From Beverwykella pulmonaria (taxonomy: Eukaryota > Ascomycota > Dothideomycetes > Pleosporales > Melanommataceae), in the NCBI GenBank assembly GCA_001599595.1, contig BCHH01000014.1, positions 894,355 through 958,354 on the forward strand: DNA of 64,000 nt, given 5' to 3'. Under the pieces are notes generated by a model, which saw only the letters and a program-made list of their open reading frames with translations, was not told the DNA's origin and did no database searches. Below, piece after piece: positions 34,801-45,499 of the stretch. Both the position numbers and the translations under genes were made by a program. Within the stretch, counting starts at the first letter, position 1. Every line of letters begins with the position of its first letter.

Positions 34801-36344
34801 ACTTGTGGCCAAATGCAATATGCTACGCATCTTGACTGTAGCTGCATTATCTAGGCTCTGTAATTGGTGTGGTCTTAAAGGGTCACCATTTGTTCGCGTT
34901 GAGGTTGCGCAGCCATTTTTGTGTTGATTAAGGCAGTGAGACTCTTAATTGTTAGATTGTAGCACTATTTNNGCTACAAGAATAATGTGGTCACGTTGTG
35001 AGATGAAAGAATNATGAGTATTNATNAATTNATTNATTGATTGTCGTGTCGCGCCCCAGCCATNGTGTTCTNGGCTNGGTTTTATTTCTCGCTTAACCCC
35101 ATGCGCTTAGTCCTATTTCGTTGATCCGTTGCAGGCCCATTTACGCACATTGCGCCCAATACCACGACTAATACCNGTCCATCTGATGCTTTGTCTACTT
35201 GGGGGTTATNGAAATACTATTCCATAAACCCCCATATAGCCCTTACATCTGACAACAGCATTATTCGGTTAATACCAACTTCGTTTCTTTTCTTAATGGA
35301 CTCCAGAGTACGGCATTACAACGATTGGAAGATGGTTAGTCTGATATCTACGCGCAAGACATATTAACTGACGTATCCGCAAGATGGCTGAAAAGCACAT
35401 ATCTGAAGTCTTATCGCAGAAAGCAACAAACTGCGATTCCAAAAACACGTTGAACAACACGCTGTTCCAAAGCCTTGTCCACAGCAACCTCCCTGCCTCT
35501 GATCTGACTGTTGACCGCCTTGGAAAAGAAGCCCAAGTTATATTGGGAGCTGGTACAGTTAGCACAGCTAGGACTCTGGATTTCATTTGCTTCTATGTCT
35601 TATCCAATCCTAATATCCGGGGTCAATTGACCGAAGAGCTCCGAGATATCATGGCAAACTTTCCACAGTCTAAGCCCCTTTGGGCACAGCTGGAGAAGCT
35701 ACCGTATCTGCAGGCTGTTATCAAAGAAGGTCTAAGGTGTGAGGATCTTGAAACTCTGAAGAAGGGTCTCCAAACACGTTACTGACAACTCGTAGGCATA
35801 GTTATGGAGTCATGCATCGACTACCGCGGGTATCACCCCACTTACCACTTCAGTTCAAAGATTGGACAATCCCAGCTGGTGTAAGTGCTGTCCATGTTGT
35901 GGATAAAACACTCTGTGTTGTCGTGTTTCCCCGAGACTAAAACGCATGAATTATAGGTACCGGTAGCCATGTCTGCCTACTTGCAGCATACCGATCCGCA
36001 GGTGTTTCCAGAGCCGTTTGAGTTCATACCTGAAAGGTGGTTATTGAATGTCACTCCGTTAATGGATCGAAACCTAGTCCCATTTTCGAAGGGCTCACGA
36101 AACTGCCTAGGCATGAAGTAAGTCTTTCATTCTTCTAATTCCGGAAAGAATCACTAACCCGGCGAAACCTAGCTTAGCATATGCAGAGCTTTATCTTATG
36201 TTGGCCATGTTATTTCGACCCGGGGGTCCAAATATGGAACTACACGAAACGGATGAAACGGATGTAATACCTGCTCATGATTTCATGCTTCCTCTTCCAA
36301 GATTGGATTCCACTGGTATTAAAGTATGCATATTACAACAATAA
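28872..36344 (+). CDS. Cytochrome P450 C, split by a Copia retrotransposon
   Basis: Exons 28872..29133, 29192..29323, 29378..29642, 29694..29759, [element], 35259..35334, 35384..35736, 35796..35880, 35957..36117 and 36173..36344 encode 523 aa if the element is removed. An anchor (residues about 20-45) is followed by LAKFPGPKLAAATAWYEFYH, then GAGTVSTARTL (I-helix), KEGLR (ExxR), FIPERW and the heme loop PFSKGSRNCLGMN. Nothing else is broken. The original intron was 29760-29804 (GTATGA..TACAG), and the next exon began with C29805. The retrotransposon lies right after that base. Its 5-bp target duplication ACAGC recreates TACAG-like acceptor sequence at 35255-35258, so a 5.5-kb intron (29760-35258) would restore the frame (PFLLSIIRLIPTSF). 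Whether such splicing occurs is unknown; otherwise this is a null allele. Its layout resembles CYP58/TRI-type fungal P450s. Confidence 0.88.
29801..29805 (+). repeat. Left target-site duplication ACAGC
   Basis: It spans the 3' splice site of the disrupted intron (ACAG|C); the second copy is at 35255-35259. Confidence 0.88.
29806..30128. repeat. Left LTR of Copia element
   Basis: Starts TGTCAGATTGTAGC and ends ACATCTAACA. It includes the 70-N gap, which by comparison with the right LTR should be about 52 nt. It matches 34950-35254. Confidence 0.9.
29920..29989. other. Assembly gap (70 N)
   Basis: A run of N inside the left LTR. The right LTR suggests that only about 52 bases are missing. Confidence 0.98.
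34950..35254. repeat. Right LTR of Copia element
   Basis: Starts TGTTAGATTGTAGC and ends ACATCTGACA. About ten single N occur; most replace a base that is G in the left LTR and follow T. Confidence 0.9.
35255..35259 (+). repeat. Right target-site duplication ACAGC
   Basis: It directly follows the right LTR and continues into the P450 C exon (ATTATTCGG). Confidence 0.88.
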
Positions 36345-37284
36345 TTGAGTTCGGCGTAAATGGAACGTTGGAAACACAGGTAGCAATCTCAAATAAATTC
36401 ATTCTGCCAGTCAATTTGGTTCTCCATTGTATAGATACTGTGCAACTGTAAGCCTATGACACAATTACCAGTCATGTGGATATACTACTAACTAATCAGT
36501 CCGCGCATATATATATTAGCTATACACGACACACCTACTCCCCTACACAATACACATCTTCATACACCCACACCCTGCTTACAGCAACTGATTGTCAGGC
36601 ATCTGAGTCATCGATATTAAAAGTATAAGGCGCGATCTCGCATTCAGGTTCTTGACAATGAATAAATTTTCTTACAGCGAATTTGATTACTCATGTTGTG
36701 GTAGAAAAGAGTTTGGGAAAAATTAGGATCATTCTCATTTCGTAATGATTGATAAGGGAGAAGGAGCACAGAATGGCACAGCTATCTTGAACGTAATGGG
36801 AATTTCGGCATGGCCGGCAACGCAGTTCTCACGCCGCAATAAAATATAAACCTATCAATCGCTGAGCTTTAAGGATATCCAATATTGTACGGATATGCTT
36901 GCAAAGTTTACATGCCACAATAAAATTAACGTGTTCTTGTTTTCGGCGGTTACGCACTTATCCGTGCTGTGCCGCAATATGCTTCGCGGCACTGTGCCAC
37001 TGAAAGCTGCGGGTCAATCAATGCGGCAGCTAGTACTCTCCACGATAGTACCGCCGAACCACTGTACGGGAGGCTCGATCCGAGCCTCATCCGTACCATG
37101 AACTCCCCGCTAAATGATAGCTACTGTACCGCCGATGTCTGCTGTGCCGTATACTGCTGATTTTCAGGGTCACGCTACCGCCCACATTTCCTTCTAAGTT
37201 GAAAAATCATTGAAAAAACATTCGCTCTACTGTCAAACATCCAGCAGCTTACAAGCGCATATTTCATCCAGTTTCACCCCCAAG
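36345..37284. other. Promoter of flavin monooxygenase / 3' flank of P450 C
   Basis: Contains GCTGTGCCGCA (36966), CACTGTGCCAC (about 36990), GCTGTGCCGTA (37141) and a near-perfect inverted repeat GAGGCTCGAT / CCGAGCCTC (about 37069-37087). No gene is seen. Confidence 0.45.
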
Positions 37285-39153
37285 ATGGATGCTCAAAAGT
37301 ACGAACTCCTTGTGATTGGCGCTGGTAAGTATGCTAGCTGAGAATTTGGAACGAGCTTGACATTTATTAAGGCCTTTCTGGAATTGTTGCCGCCCGGCGT
37401 TATCTTGATGTACATCTCAACGCACGAGTGGCCGTCTTGGAAAAAGACAACAACATTGGTGGTGTTTTCTCTAAACGTGAGTCACAACATTCTTTATATC
37501 TTGAACCACTATCCATGCTAATATGCAGTCGTTCATTTAGGTAGGGATTATGATGGCTTTTGGACACAGTGGACGATTGGCCTTTCCGAGTTCGCAGACA
37601 TGCCAATGACGCCCCCTCCAGAGAAGGACTGTCGCCATGGGTTCTACAAAGCGAAGTATACAACGCAGTATCTGGATGAATATGCCAGTCGCGCTGATCA
37701 CACTGGCCGTACACTTCGTGATAGGATTATCTTCAATCACAAGGTCCGGTCCGTTTCAAAAATCGACGGGCAGTGGTATGTCCAGTGCTCGGACTACAAC
37801 GGTGACCTACAAACCTTCTCTGCACCAAAGTTGATGGTTGCGAGTGGCCTGACCTCCCTTCAAGATATGCCCGAGTTTCCGGGTAGAATAAAATTCGGCG
37901 GTCCAGTCATTCATTCTGAGAACTTTGGGGAATACGGTCCGGAAATTCTCGCGTCTAAGAATGTTAAGAAGATAACTGTAATTGGTGGTGGAAAGTCCTC
38001 TGCTGACATGATATACGCTTCGGTCAAGTCTGGAAAAGACGTCTCATGGGTCATAAGAACGACTGGAGCTGGCGCTCCGTTCTTTGCACTTGGAAATGGC
38101 AGAGGACCGTACAAGAACGCATTTGAAGCAGCACATACTCGAATAGTGGCTTCGATGAATCCATCCATTCTCAACGATGCGAGCTGTTGGACGTCATTTT
38201 TGCATGGGACCACAATTGGGACCGCTCTTCTGAAAAGAATGCTCACTTCCGTAGACGAAAAAATGCGCAAAGAGGCAGACTACAAGGGTCGGAAGAGCGA
38301 CAAAGGCTTCGAGAAGCTGGAATACGATGCGCCGTAAGTGTTTCATCAACTCCTACTATCGCTCGGATATTAATTGTTTAGCTTCTTCTGGCAAAATGGG
38401 ACCGGTGGCCTACTACATCATGACGACTTCTGGGAAGTGATTGCAGCCAATGTGAGTATCTACAGAGATGAAGTTAAGTCGTTGGAAAAGGGATTGTTAC
38501 GACTTGAAGGAGGTGAGGAAGTACGATGTGATGCCGTTTTGTGCGGCACAGGCTGGAAACCATCCCTTGAATTCTTTGAGGAGAAAGAGTTGGTGAGGCT
38601 GGAGTTGCCTCATCACCCTAATGCCGAGTCCATTACGACAACCGAGAAATGGGCTCGACTCATGCTCGAATCCGACAAGAAGCTTTGCAGCATGTACCCT
38701 ATGCTAAAGGACCCGCCACCCCATCCCCACACGCACATCCAAACAACACCATATCGTCTCTATCAGGGCATGGTACCGGCTCAAGACGATTCTGTCCTCT
38801 TTATGAATCACATTTCCACCGGGAATAAATTGATGGCGGCGGACATTCAGGCCATGTGGGCTGTAGCTTATTTCGACAGGCAGATTTCGCTGCCTCCCAT
38901 CGATGAAATGGAAAAGGAGATCGCACTTTGGGCAACGTATAGTCGCAGGCGCTATCTCTCCAGTGGAGAAATAGGTAACAACCTTGCTTTTGATACAATA
39001 TCATATACAGACAAACTTCTCGGCCAACTGGGTTTGACAGCACATAAGAAGGGCTGGTTCAAAGACACTTTTGAACCCTTTCGGCCTTCTGACTTGGGCA
39101 AGGCATGGCAGCAATATCTTGCAATGTCAAAACGTGGTTCGGAAAACTTGTAG
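37285..39153 (+). CDS. Flavin-dependent monooxygenase (FMO-like)
   Basis: Exons 37285..37324, 37372..37476, 37541..38333 and 38382..39153 give 569 aa. The N-terminal FAD site is VIGAGLSGIVAARR. Next come NNIGGVFSKRRDYDGFWTQW and a second nucleotide-binding site, ITVIGGGKSSADMIYA (NADPH type). CDAVLCGTGWKPS is the usual ATG-like third motif, and the C-terminus is hydrophilic. These are class B flavoprotein monooxygenase features (FMO / Baeyer-Villiger type), so it would hydroxylate or insert oxygen using NADPH and O2. It is on the same strand as P450 C and 0.9 kb downstream, and completes the set of tailoring enzymes of the terpenoid cluster. All four exons join in frame. Confidence 0.9.
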
Positions 39154-39597
39154 TTGCCTTAGCCTCTCTGCCTTGTGTTTGTCATCACATTACTTTTCCA
39201 ATGTCATCCATACTAGATTGGTAAACGATGAAACTAGTGAAATTGTGTCTGTTTCCTGCATCGATAGTGCCAGCGTCAATCCGTGCATGAATTGAAACCG
39301 CAGTAACGCCCGACATTCATCTCAGATCGGACTCCGTTTTCCAATCACCGCATACAAGGGTATATGCACCTAAGCGTATATGTCCCCTTCATATATCATC
39401 GTTGTCAATTGATACCTACGCCACGCACATACAGGTACCAATCCATCCCTTGGCCTGAGCTCTCAACGTTTATCAACTACCAACAGCCTGAACATGACCT
39501 CTCCAAAAGTTCTCCCGTATTCAAGCCTCCTCCAGTACCTCTGACTAAGTCGAACTTATATTCATTATCTTTCCGAATCCATTATTCTTTCTCGATA

Positions 39598-40970
39598 ATG
39601 TCTTCTGACAGGATGCTGCCAGATCCAGCACTGACGCCTGTATTTCCTCCACCTCCAGGGGTACAGTCCAACTTCATGAACCCCGACAACCATCGCAAAG
39701 AAACATTCGTATCTCACATATTCATTATTTCCATCACAACACTTGTCGTAGCCTTGAGGGCATACACTCGAGTTTGGATCAAGCGTCATGTGGGGGTTGA
39801 TGATTGTAAGTTCCGTTGAAGTTGCTATGCTGCATTGGGCTAATTGTCTAATTGTTTCGCAGATCTCATCATATTATCTTGGGTGAACACTCCCCTTCAG
39901 TCTCACTATGGGGAATGAATATCTAATGCCCTTTGTTCGCCTAGGCATTATCATTGAACTACTCTGCTTGGGCTCTCTCATGTATGTAGCTACTAGAGTA
40001 TCGAGATGTTCACTGAAGGCAGAACTGACATGATCCAGCCATTGATCAAGGTGCTGGGCGACATCTGTGGGATCTCCCTATTACGATGTATACCGGAGCT
40101 CTCAAAGTAAGATCCAAGTGTTAACTTGGAAATAAAAGCTAACAAGTTATCACAGTATGCCTTCATCATGGAATTAAGCTACCAACCATTGACACTAGCG
40201 ACGAAACTGTCTGTCCTTGCTTGTTACCATCACATCTTCAAACACCGTGGATATGCCATCCTGATCCCAATCTGGTTTGCTATAATCGCAGTGACACTCT
40301 TTTACGTTATTCTATTCTTCTGTTCCGTTTTCTATTGTACACCCGTCGCAAAGGCATACAATCCTATGCTGCCAGGCCACTGCATGTCCTTTAGTGCTTT
40401 GCCCTGGGCGAGTGGTATCTTCAATGTCATTAGCGATTTCTTTCTCGTTTGCATCCCTATACCTTTTGTGTGGAAGTTGAACATGGAACTGAGTCGTAAG
40501 ATCCGCCTCATTGCCGTCTTTGGACTAGGACTTTTGTAAGTCCTACTGGTACCGACACTGGGTTCTAATGCTAAAAATCGTGTAGCACATGCGTTGCAAG
40601 CATCATGCGGCTAGTCTGGACGATACAGCATATCTCAGATCCTGACCAGCTTTTTTCATTTGTCAAATACGGTTACTGGGTGTGAGTACACTCTCTAGCT
40701 ATTAGACGGCTATAAGATATTAAGACATGCAGGCTTTTGGAAATCAACGTCGGCATCATTTGCGCATCGGCACTCGTTTTCCCAGCTCTATTCGACTCTA
40801 CCAATCCAAGATCATTAGGATATCTCAGCAAGCGCCTCCGCAGCTATATATCATCAGCTAGCGCTAAGAGTGGCTCGTCACTGCCGTCACAAGGCTCCGA
40901 TTACAACGACTGGGTAGCATTGAAGAATACTGGGGAACTCGAGAGACAGTACACGTCTCGGGATGTTTAA
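39598..40970 (+). CDS. PTH11-like seven-helix membrane protein
   Basis: Exons 39598..39805, 39863..39882, 39945..39981, 40039..40106, 40156..40535, 40586..40681 and 40733..40970 give 348 aa. Two micro-exons (20 and 37 nt) supply YLIILSW and ALSLNYSAWALS. Helices include VSHIFIISITTLVVALRAYT, YAILIPIWFAIIAVTLFYVI, FNVISDFFLVCIPIPFVWKL and the C-terminal VLLEINVGIICASALVFPAL. The sequence GVDDYLIILSW, then GAGRHLWD, then YAFIMELSYQPL fits the fungal rhodopsin/PTH11-related integral membrane family (no CFEM domain). Such proteins are putative receptors at the plasma membrane. It lies just beyond the cluster; a role in it is not shown. Confidence 0.88.
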
Positions 40971-42121
40971 GCGAGGCAATATGTTGAATTGATTACCCTC
41001 GTTCAACGTCTTTCCGAAGGGTGGTCTCTATTTTGAGAAACGTTTTAGTCCAGGATGTTTGTTGTCGTTGTGGACGCGACTTCATACGCTGTTAGTATAT
41101 CGGAAAGAGCTAGTATATATTCGTGACTACTTGCAAATTTTACTAAAGCTTTTCGGTGTCAACATCTAGTCCAGACAGACTTCGGATAACCTTCACTTCT
41201 CAGCTCTATGCATTACCACCCTAGCTCAACACCCTTCCCACTACCCTACCCACTACCGCTTCCCACCCAATTGTCCTCATAGCATAGCCTTCAAACACTC
41301 CTCGTTTCAGCACTCCTACAGTGTCCTAGATATCGTATCCATTCTTCCAAACCATCAAGTTGCCTATCGCAAGCACACGCACCGTATCTTGTCTCTAACG
41401 TTTCCAAATAACGTCTCCTTTCACCTAAGCTGACGCTCTGTATCATCGTAATCTCCTTGGGCAAGTTGAAATTCCGTCTACGGTTTTAGTTTGGTATGTC
41501 TTCCGGGATGAATATCCTTGAAAAGCGCGATGACTCGGGGAGCTTGGGTATAGGCGTTCTCGTCCATCCGCGAAGGTGTTAAAGGTGCGTCTACGAAGCT
41601 TGAGGGCGATGTAACAAATAATTTCAGGAGTCTGTGTGAGGAAGACATAGGAATGTATCTGGTCATAGGTGGGCTACGTTGGTGGTGATCGCGAGAACAG
41701 TTGTCACACTACTCGCGGCACCCACTACCGTACTAAGCCTCGCTTACCGGTAGTAGCAGTCCTAGAACTGGGCTCAGTGATCGAAATGCCAACTCTTTTT
41801 AATCAAACCTACTTAATACACCCACAACGCGATGAATGAATATCAGGAATAGGAGCCACGTATTGCGCTTGCCTTGAAGCACAAGTCTACAAAAACAAGC
41901 TACAACGTATCGGCGGTGGCATGTGTAAAGGGCTGGGCCTTGGTTATGTGGATTGTTCGTGCGGTAGCTCGCGCTAGCCATTCATTCATGGGAGCCGTGT
42001 ACGGGAGGATAGACACAGCGAAAGTACTGCACAGCCACTTTGCCAACTGATTTACTTAAGCTCCTCAGGAACCCCGCTAAGCAACGTCTAACAGGCGAAT
42101 TGATTCTCATTGCCGTCCGGG
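40971..42121. other. Intergenic, no supported gene
   Basis: 1.15 kb, CT-rich around 41215-41330. Short frames on the minus strand lack domains. Confidence 0.45.
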
Positions 42122-43375
42122 ATGGCTCACTTGCAATACCAAAATATCAAAAATGGGCCGATTTTCATCGACCTTTATCCACCGGCTTCTGGACGTGGAA
42201 GATTCACAACCGGCGATGCAATAAGAGGCAGTGTTCGTGTGAATCCTCCTGAGCGACCTCGGCGCATAGTACTCAACTTCGTCGGAAGGACCAAAGTAAG
42301 CATGAGGAACTCCAAACACACGTTCAAAGATACCCGGATTCTCGTTTCCCGTTCGTTTGAACTCTTTTCCGGTCAGAGCGATGCACAGAGCTACGATATC
42401 GTCAATATGGGAAACAAGATCGAGGAAGACGGACGAGTCGGATTAGACTTTGATTTCAAGATGCCCGGAAAGGTGGAGCGCAAGCCTGGCGTAAGATATA
42501 GGGAAAAGACTGGATTTGAACATAGAGAAGGCGGCGTGCTGCCTCCAAGTTATGTCAAGATATCTATGCTGACTGATCAGATTGTTGAGTATTATCTGGA
42601 GGGATTGTTGTACAAAGAAAATAAGCAGCATCCAGACACGACTGTGCGACAGGCGATCCTGTATTGCCCGCCTTCAGCGAGACTCGAGGACACAGAAGTG
42701 GGAGAGTACATTCCCACAACCAGCTATCTGCAGACTAGGGGCACGCGGTGTCAAACACATAAGCTGCATCCGGGCTGGAACCCCGCCGAGGGCATGTTCA
42801 ACAAGATGAAAAGCCGGTGGAACAAGTACGGCTCATCGGCTCCTTATGCTACCTACCGTGTCCTGGCGAAAGTGCCAGAAAAGGTAGTCATTGGGCAAAT
42901 TATGCCCATTGAGCTCTCATTGGAGCACTTGGAGCGTAGCCCAGATCTTGTGGATCCACCAATGGTCTTCCTCCAGCATATATGCGTTTCACTCACTTCA
43001 TTTGCGGGGCTTAGGTTCCCACAAACGAACATTTTCACCAGGGAGGATCACTCCAGGCTCAAGGTGGAAGAATTAGATGTCTTTGTCAGAGATTTTGAAC
43101 TTGGGCATGGCGAGGTTCTGTACGATGGCCTGAAGCTGAAAGACCTGGGCATGGGGAGGCTCGAAAAGGTTGTACCAGGGTTCTCAAGCTATGCGCTGTA
43201 TTTGAGATGGAAGATTGAAGTGAAGCTCACGGTGCAGTGCGCAGGCGAGGAGATTAGGGTGGAGGCGTGCAAAGGTCCAATCACATTTCTGTCAGGGCTA
43301 CGGAGCATCGAGGAAGAAGAGGAGGAGGAGAATCTGCCGCCATATGAGGCGACACAGTCGGGTGATTGGGCTTGA
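42122..43375 (+). CDS. Arrestin-like N-terminal domain protein
   Basis: A single-exon gene of 417 aa. I start at the ATG at 42122 (MAHLQYQNIKNG). The N-terminal part has the alternating beta-strand pattern of arrestin folds: IFIDLYPPASGRGRFTTGD, IRGSVRVNPPERPRRIVLNF and VGLDFDFKMPGKV. The second half, from about residue 240, repeats this (YRVLAKVPEKVVIGQIMPIE). An acidic tail (EEEEEEE) ends in NLPPYEA, an LPxY-type site like those that bind the WW domains of Rsp5-family ubiquitin ligases. By analogy with yeast alpha-arrestins it may direct ubiquitylation of membrane transporters. The family call is from fold pattern and motif, not from a search. Confidence 0.72.
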   Translation: MAHLQYQNIKNGPIFIDLYPPASGRGRFTTGDAIRGSVRVNPPERPRRIVLNFVGRTKVSMRNSKHTFKDTRILVSRSFELFSGQSDAQSYDIVNMGNKIEEDGRVGLDFDFKMPGKVERKPGVRYREKTGFEHREGGVLPPSYVKISMLTDQIVEYYLEGLLYKENKQHPDTTVRQAILYCPPSARLEDTEVGEYIPTTSYLQTRGTRCQTHKLHPGWNPAEGMFNKMKSRWNKYGSSAPYATYRVLAKVPEKVVIGQIMPIELSLEHLERSPDLVDPPMVFLQHICVSLTSFAGLRFPQTNIFTREDHSRLKVEELDVFVRDFELGHGEVLYDGLKLKDLGMGRLEKVVPGFSSYALYLRWKIEVKLTVQCAGEEIRVEACKGPITFLSGLRSIEEEEEEENLPPYEATQSGDWA

Positions 43376-43757
43376 TCACATTGAATAAAGTATGGTGGTG
43401 AGAGGGAGAGGGGTAAAGATGTCGAGGTATAGAAGCATGGGCTGAGACGGTGAAAGAGGAATCGTCCACGGTGACACGTGACGCACCCCCTGCAAACCGA
43501 GTCCCTGGGTGCTCCTTTTCTTTTCCTGCGTACAACACGCCCCGCCAGCTGTGCCTGCCCGCCCTTTCCCCTCGACTCAAGAAAGCGTGCCAAGCGCAGT
43601 GAGAGGACAACAACAGTATTTAGATGGCTCCCGGCCTTTCTCAATCTTCCCTGCGAAACTCCTATGAGACCCTCTCTGTACCCAACACTACCACAACCCT
43701 TTTGACGCGTACCGCCGGTTCTGCGGCTCTTTCCACAGCCAGCCTTGCTTGCCCGAC
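43376..43757. other. Intergenic, promoter of the next gene
   Basis: CT-rich upstream of 43758. A 61-aa frame (43624-43809) overlaps the start of the secreted protein and is probably untranslated leader. Confidence 0.45.
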
Positions 43758-44943
43758 ATGGTGCCTCCTCTCTACCTATGTCTTGTCGCTCTCATCTCCG
43801 CCTGCATAGCGGCCTCTCCCGTCACGCGTACTGGTATGGCTGCTCTTGCCGACCATGCCAAACTCCATGCCCGCGTTGCGTATCCCCCATTGAGCGGCGA
43901 GCAGTGGGTGGCTGCAGTGATTGCAGGCTGCAATCTTCTTCAGGCCTCCCGAGTCCCCGATCAGCTGGCTGTCACCTTCTTCCAGAATAGAGTAGGCACG
44001 ATTCAAAGTGAATACTTGAACTATCCCCGTAGGTGCAATCCATACAAATAGAAATGCAGCACGTGCATCCACTGACCCTCCAGAGAGAATTTCCAAGACC
44101 GGGGTTACACGCCGGACGGCCAAGCTTCCCAGGACTTCCACGACTACGCCGGCCCAGATATCTACGATGCCATGAATGCACTCAACATCGACTACCGCAT
44201 GGATACTGAAGGCGGACCAACTTACTGCAGTGGGTGGGCACACACTGAGCAGACAACCCACGATGGCACAGTATACCGCGTATGTTATAATCTCTTCTCC
44301 AACGAGAATCGCCACGCTTATGTTCATATACGTACAGCCAACCAAAGCTGTTTTCTCTACGATTCTCAATGTCAATGACGGAGTCCTTGTTGGCTGGCAC
44401 AAGTTCGGCCCCAAATACATGGGAGAGCGTCAGGTTCCTGCCGTCACAACCCTACCGAAACTCAAGAATTGGGCAGATATTGCGTTTCTCAAGTATGCCG
44501 ATCTAGCCCGGCGCCGCAAACAGCCCGTGACGAACCTCAAGTACATCATATCGGCCGAAGTCACCAATAGCGAGACGGGTCCGATCCTTCAAAGAGCACT
44601 GGGCGTCAGTGATGTCAAGGCCAACTGCCCACGCTTCAGATGGAACAATCGTCGGGTGTTTGAAATGAATTCAGAAGAGGGCAAGGCCATACTCGGCTCG
44701 CCAAATGGACGAGGCGCAGCCCTCATCCTCATCCAGCACAAACAATTTTTCGGTCCGACAACGACAATCAATAGGGTCACCTTCTGGTGCGGGTATAAGG
44801 ATGATTGGGAAATTCAGTTGATGTTCCATGTTGGCCAGCCTTCGGATGATGCCAATCCCGATACGGAGGCTGGGGTGGAATTGAACAGTGTCCGGGATCA
44901 GTCGGAAGGAAAATCGATAACGAGAGTATTCCGAATCTTCTAG
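43758..44943 (+). CDS. Secreted protein of unknown function
   Basis: Exons 43758..44032, 44084..44279 and 44338..44943 give 358 aa. A signal peptide (PLYLCLVALISACIAA) is present. The second exon reads NFQDRGYTPDGQASQDFHDY and has one Cys in TYCSGWAHT. The last exon has GWHKFGPKYMGERQVP and VTFWCGYKDDWEIQLMFHVG. No catalytic motif or domain is recognised. Codon use and intron joins are convincing (RRENFQDRG and YRPTKAVFS across junctions). It is conserved in look but cannot be placed. Confidence 0.75.
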
Positions 44944-45499
44944 CTTATCTTGAGCTCTTTTTCTACATCTGCTTCCCCCGGTTTTGGTTCAGCCCGCCCG
45001 CCTCCAAGACAGGAGTAGAATTCCTGTATCTTTCGACGTAGGATCTGGTAAACTGGGTTCCTTAAATCTAGTACCAACAGTTCAATCATGTAAACTGCAT
45101 CTCTAATGATGATAGGCAAATACCAAAGAATTGGTGAAGTGTGCCGTAGACATAAACAATTAGCAAGTTCAATTTAGGTTGGCTACTGTAAAAGCTATCG
45201 ACATACTATTATGGATTTCCTAAAGCATCCGTTATGGTAATATGCATGCGGTTTCCTTGAAAATGTAACGCTTGAAGTGCAATGGAATGCACGTGTAGTA
45301 AAAATTGTGACGTAGAACCGTACTGTCGGTGAAGTGCTTAAATAGCTCATTAACATACAAAAGAACACAAGCCAGCCTAGGGTGATATTCGAACGATGTT
45401 CCGTATTCAAAACAAACGGAATTTTCGCTTCTAGATACACAGTGTTGGGACGCTGAAGTTCGGGTGACCCACATTGCACGGACGAGACCCAGACTCACA
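44944..45499. other. Intergenic between convergent genes
   Basis: No gene or repeat is seen; 3' flanks of two convergent secreted-protein genes. Confidence 0.5.

Larger units (their letters stand above)
29806..35254 (-). mobile_element. Copia-type LTR retrotransposon, RIP-degraded
   Basis: Two LTRs (TGTCAGAT..ATCTGACA-type ends) bound about 4.8 kb of internal sequence; the 5-bp duplication ACAGC lies outside both. On the minus strand near 31400 a reverse transcriptase reads QYNITNAFVYATINREVYIK, then MPCGY, stop, KKG. Near 31215 the catalytic motif appears as FFYVDNIIVAF (YVDD changed to YVDN). This order is Ty1/Copia RT. Stops are frequent in every frame and the sequence is AT-rich and poor in CpA, as after RIP, so the element is dead. 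A run of 70 N (29920-29989) and scattered N mark poorly assembled positions in the LTRs. Confidence 0.92.
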
